This document shows, one piece after another, positions 6,978 to 9,448 of a stretch of 9,448 nt of DNA. The DNA lies in assembly GCA_030017825.1 (NCBI GenBank), contig JASEGW010000056.1, positions 1 to 9,448 of the forward strand, in the 5' to 3' direction. Both the position numbers and the translations under genes were made by a program. Source of the DNA: a bacterium (GTDB lineage Bacteria; UBA9089; JAHJRX01). Under the pieces are notes generated by a model. It had not been told where the DNA came from and did no database searches. It saw nothing but the letters and a program-made list of their open reading frames with translations. The first letter of the stretch is position 1; each line of letters opens with the position of its first letter.

Positions 6978-7757
6978 TTAGGATATATAAACTTGCAATC
7001 TTTCAATATGCGTTGCTATACCTTTTTCATGGTCAATAGTTATTATTGCTCCGCAAAAATATCCTGAGCCTTTAGCTACTTCGAGACGAATATTCATTTG
7101 GGTAAGAAATCTTTTTATGGCAATATCTTTTTTAACTCCAATTACCGAATCAGAAGGTCCAGTCATTCCTACATCAGTAATATAAGCTGTTCCTTCGGGC
7201 AATATTTTTTCATCTGCCGTTTGAATATGAGTATGAGTACCTATTATAGCTGAAACTTTGCCATCCAAGTAATAACCAATAGCCACCTTTTCAGAAGTAG
7301 CTTCGCTATGCATATCAACAATTATGTTTTTAGTATATTTTTTTAAAGCATCAGCAGCATTTTTAGTAACACGAAAAGGGCAATCTAAATTTGATAAAAA
7401 TACTCTTCCTGAGGTATTAATAACCCCTAAAGCTAAACCGTTAGAGTTTAACACCAAAGATCCTTTTCCTGGTACACCTATTGGATAATTTATAGGTCTC
7501 AAAATATTAATATCTTCGTCTAATATCTGAAATATCTCTTTTTTGCTAAATACATGATTTCCTGTAGTCAATAAGTCTATTCCTAAGGAAAAAAGCTGAT
7601 TAGCAATCTTAGGCGTAAGTCCAAAACCTCCAGCAGAGTTTTCAGCATTAGCTATAATAAAATCAAAATTGTGTTCTTCTTTTAATCGTGGTAAATAAAT
7701 ACTAATTATATGCCGGCCAGCTTTGCCTACTATATCTCCAATAAATAATACTTTCAA
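6978..7757 (-). CDS. ymdB: YmdB-family metallophosphoesterase
   Basis: YmdB is a calcineurin-like phosphodiesterase. In Bacillus it hydrolyses 2',3'-cyclic nucleotides in vitro, interacts with RNase Y and affects biofilm and motility decisions. The protein has 259 residues, close to the usual 264. The dinuclear metal site is complete: D8 (FIGDIVG), E39-N40 (NAENSAGG), N67-H68 (TGNHVF), H150 (DMHSEATSEK), H175 and H177 (GTHTHIQT), followed by the conserved TDVGMTGP near 194-201. The start is TTG (7757-7755), supported by GGAG at 7764-7767 with 6 nt spacing and by the normal N-terminus MKVLFIGD. A TAA stop directly precedes the TTG. Its place behind rny matches Bacillus and suggests co-transcription. 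Cytosolic, with no signal peptide. The physiological substrate in this organism is unknown. Confidence 0.97.
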   Translation of the reverse strand: MKVLFIGDIVGKAGRHIISIYLPRLKEEHNFDFIIANAENSAGGFGLTPKIANQLFSLGIDLLTTGNHVFSKKEIFQILDEDINILRPINYPIGVPGKGSLVLNSNGLALGVINTSGRVFLSNLDCPFRVTKNAADALKKYTKNIIVDMHSEATSEKVAIGYYLDGKVSAIIGTHTHIQTADEKILPEGTAYITDVGMTGPSDSVIGVKKDIAIKRFLTQMNIRLEVAKGSGYFCGAIITIDHEKGIATHIERLQVYIS

Positions 7758-7763
7758 TTAGCG

Positions 7764-7767
7764 CTCC
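7764..7767 (-). promoter_or_regulatory. Ribosome-binding site deciding the ymdB TTG start
   Basis: The minus strand reads ATGGAGCGCTAATTG. GGAG sits 6 nt before the TTG that opens ymdB. An ATG overlapping this site opens a three-codon frame (Met-Glu-Arg-stop) in the same register, whose TAA directly abuts the TTG. An ATG start further upstream is therefore excluded. Confidence 0.6.
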
Positions 7768-7782
7768 ATAATTAATAAATTT

Positions 7783-7824
7783 AGAGTTAAAATTTAGAAG
7801 CTTTGGGAGCTTACCCACAACTCT
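7783..7824 (-). other. Nested inverted repeats between rny and ymdB
   Basis: The short rny-ymdB spacer holds an outer 6-bp pair, AGAGTT at 7783-7788 with AACTCT at 7819-7824. It encloses an inner hairpin, AAGCT at 7798-7802 with AGCTT at 7808-7812 around loop TTGGG. An alternative pair TGGG/CCCA (7804-7807 and 7814-7817) competes with the inner stem. There is no uridine tract after it, so it is not a standard terminator. It could be an mRNA-processing structure or chance. Confidence 0.3.
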
Positions 7825-9362
7825 TATTTTGCATATTCTACAATTCTTGTTTCTCGAATTACTGTGACTTTTATCTGGCCAGGATATTCTAATTCTCCTT
7901 CAATTTTTTGAGCAATATCTCGAGCTATTACTGCTGCTTCTGCATCATCTGTTTCTTCGCTTTGGATAATAACTCTAACCTCTCTTCCTGCTTGAATGGC
8001 ATAAGCTTTTTCTATTTTAGGAAAGGAAGTAGCTACGGCTTCTAATTTAGTTAATCTCTTAATATAGCTTTCTAGTGTTTCTCGACGAACACCAGGTCGA
8101 GCAGCAGAAATAGTATCAGCAGCTTGAATTAAAATAGCTTCAATGGTTTTGGCTTCTTCTTCAGCATGATGAGCGGAAATAGCATGAACTACAGCAGTTG
8201 ATTCATTATTTTTTCGGGCTATGTCAGCACCAATTTTAGCGTGTGAACCTTCTACTTCAGAGTCTATAGATTTTCCAATATCATGCAAAAGCCCAGCTCT
8301 TTTTACTAGTTGTATATCTGCACTGAGTTCTGCAGCCATAACGCTGGCCAAATAAGAAACCTCTTTGCTATGCTGGAGAACATTCTGACCAAAGCTAGTA
8401 CGAAACTTCAATCTTCCAAGTAAAGAGATGACTTCTAAAGAAATACCATGAATTCCTAAATCAAAAGTGACTTTTTCACCTTCCTGACGAAGAGTTTCTT
8501 CCATTTCTTTCTGAACTTTGGCCACTATTTCTTCAATTCTAGTGGGATGAATACGACCATCTAAAATTAGTCTTTCTAATGAAATTCTAGCTACTTCTCT
8601 TTTGATAGGATCAAATCCAGAAAGAAGGACAGCTTCTGGAGTATCGTCAATAATTAGATCTATTCCGGTAAGAGTTTCTAAAGCCCTAATATTTCTTCCT
8701 TCTCTTCCAATGATTCTTCCCTTCATTTCATCACTAGGCAAAGAAACTACAGATACGGTAGATTCGATAGTATGTTCAGCAGCGCATCTTTCAATACTTT
8801 GACTAATAATTAATTTAGCCTTTTTTTCTCCTGTGGCTCGAGCTTCATCTTCAATCTGTTTAATCATTTTAGAAGCTTCATGTTTGGCAATACTTTCCAT
8901 TTCAACAATTAGCTCTTTTTTGGCTTCTTTTGCGGTTATGCCGGAGATTTTCTCTAGTTTTTCTCTTTGTTCTTGTTTTATTATTTTAATCTCTTTTTCT
9001 TTTTCATGTAAATGTTCTTTTATTTCTTGAAGCTCTTTTTCTTTTTTTTCCAGTAAAGCAACTTTTTTGTCTAGATTTTCTTCTTTTTGTAAAAGACGAG
9101 CTTCCATTTTTTGAAGCTCATTGCGCTGTCCTCTATTTTCCCTTTCAAATTCCGTTCTTTCTTTATGTAATTCATCCCTGGCTTCTAAAATAGCTTCTTT
9201 TTTTAGAGATTGAGCTTGTTGTTTAGCGTCATCAACAAGCTTCTTAACCATTTCTTCTGCTGAAAGAATCTTAAGTTTGGCAATATATCTTCGATAAGCA
9301 TATCCAATAAGTGTACCCATAACTACAGCTATCACTACAATTGATATTTCGATTTGCGTCAA
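7824..9362 (-). CDS. rny: RNase Y, membrane-anchored endoribonuclease
   Basis: RNase Y cleaves single-stranded mRNA internally and starts bulk mRNA decay in bacteria that use it in place of RNase E. Seen here: a hydrophobic N-terminal anchor (about residues 5-24), a long charged coiled coil (about 35-140), a KH RNA-binding domain with GRIIGREGRNIRALE at 215-229, and an HD domain with metal-binding H331, H360-D361 (LLHDIGK) and D416 (AADTISAARPG). The 512-residue length matches the family (about 520 in Bacillus). The start is TTG with TAA directly upstream in frame, so it cannot begin earlier. The Shine-Dalgarno AGGGAGGTGA lies at 9371-9380. An ATG at 9367-9369, closer to that site, is in another frame. 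rny is the first gene of the cluster in this window and is followed after 66 nt by ymdB, a pairing also found in Bacillus. Family assignment is near certain. Confidence 0.98.
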   Translation of the reverse strand: MTQIEISIVVIAVVMGTLIGYAYRRYIAKLKILSAEEMVKKLVDDAKQQAQSLKKEAILEARDELHKERTEFERENRGQRNELQKMEARLLQKEENLDKKVALLEKKEKELQEIKEHLHEKEKEIKIIKQEQREKLEKISGITAKEAKKELIVEMESIAKHEASKMIKQIEDEARATGEKKAKLIISQSIERCAAEHTIESTVSVVSLPSDEMKGRIIGREGRNIRALETLTGIDLIIDDTPEAVLLSGFDPIKREVARISLERLILDGRIHPTRIEEIVAKVQKEMEETLRQEGEKVTFDLGIHGISLEVISLLGRLKFRTSFGQNVLQHSKEVSYLASVMAAELSADIQLVKRAGLLHDIGKSIDSEVEGSHAKIGADIARKNNESTAVVHAISAHHAEEEAKTIEAILIQAADTISAARPGVRRETLESYIKRLTKLEAVATSFPKIEKAYAIQAGREVRVIIQSEETDDAEAAVIARDIAQKIEGELEYPGQIKVTVIRETRIVEYAK

Positions 9363-9370
9363 TTAGCATC

Positions 9371-9380
9371 TCACCTCCCT
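9371..9380 (-). promoter_or_regulatory. Strong Shine-Dalgarno of rny
   Basis: On the minus strand this reads AGGGAGGTGA, close to full complementarity with the 3' end of 16S rRNA. The AGGTGA core is 8 nt from the TTG start of rny. An out-of-frame ATG (9369-9367) lies only 4 nt from the GGAGG core and opens a 32-codon frame rich in Cys and Tyr that is probably not a real gene. Confidence 0.75.
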
Positions 9381-9430
9381 TTTGTAATATAAAAGACTTA
9401 CTGCGAAATAAATCAGTTATTTTACAAAAA

Positions 9431-9439
9431 TGCTATAAT
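9431..9439 (+). promoter_or_regulatory. Extended -10 motif on the plus strand at the right edge
   Basis: TGCTATAAT matches the extended -10 consensus TGnTATAAT exactly and would fire rightward, out of the window. There is no recognisable -35 about 17 nt upstream, and exact TATAAT is common in AT-rich DNA. It would imply a divergent gene beyond the edge, which cannot be seen. Confidence 0.25.
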
Positions 9440-9448
9440 TCCTTTACT

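Noticed and set aside
8602..9030. Two Ser-rich open frames on the plus strand inside rny
   Set aside because: Antisense to the KH and coiled-coil coding region; the composition reflects reading Glu/Lys codons backwards.
1..9448. A defence system, CRISPR array, integrated element or biosynthetic cluster
   Set aside because: All eight genes are conserved housekeeping families, and no transposase, integrase, regular repeats or attachment sites are visible.

Overview
The window holds eight complete genes, all on the minus strand, so transcription runs from right to left. It looks chromosomal. In transcription order they are rny (RNase Y), ymdB (metallophosphoesterase), spoVS (DNA/RNA-binding-like small protein), xseA and xseB (exonuclease VII subunits), ispA (short-chain prenyl diphosphate synthase), dxs (1-deoxyxylulose-5-phosphate synthase) and nadK (NAD kinase). 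I see no transposase, phage gene, CRISPR array, tRNA or rRNA.

The DNA is strongly AT-rich, and Lys, Ile, Glu and Asn are abundant in the proteins. RNase Y, YmdB and SpoVS together are typical of Firmicutes but also occur in Thermotogae, Deinococcus relatives and several uncultured low-GC phyla such as Atribacterota or Aerophobetes. Two things argue against an ordinary Bacillus or Clostridium. The rny-ymdB-spoVS block runs directly into the xseA-xseB-ispA-dxs block, and the spacers between co-directional genes are long. I cannot assign a phylum from the sequence alone.

Layout: 9363-9448 is the rny leader; 7824-9362 rny; 6978-7757 ymdB; 6773-6977 a spacer with inverted repeats; 6494-6772 spoVS, followed after 10 nt by xseA (5143-6483); 4847-5142 a 296-nt spacer; 4613-4846 xseB; 4449-4612 a spacer rich in small hairpins; 3555-4448 ispA; 3322-3554 a spacer with a possible dxs promoter; 1441-3321 dxs; 1166-1440 a spacer holding an 81-bp fold-back sequence; 299-1165 nadK; 1-298 non-coding, with possible terminator-like stems. 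About 17% of the window is non-coding.

Functionally, rny and ymdB concern mRNA turnover and signalling at the membrane. xseA and xseB make the single-strand exonuclease VII. dxs and ispA supply the first step and the chain-elongation step of non-mevalonate isoprenoid synthesis. nadK makes NADP, which is needed for the NADPH used by that pathway. The proteins are conventional. The more unusual material is in the spacers (diverged shared blocks, fold-backs, alternative stems) and in the frequent TTG starts. I found no convincing new biological system.
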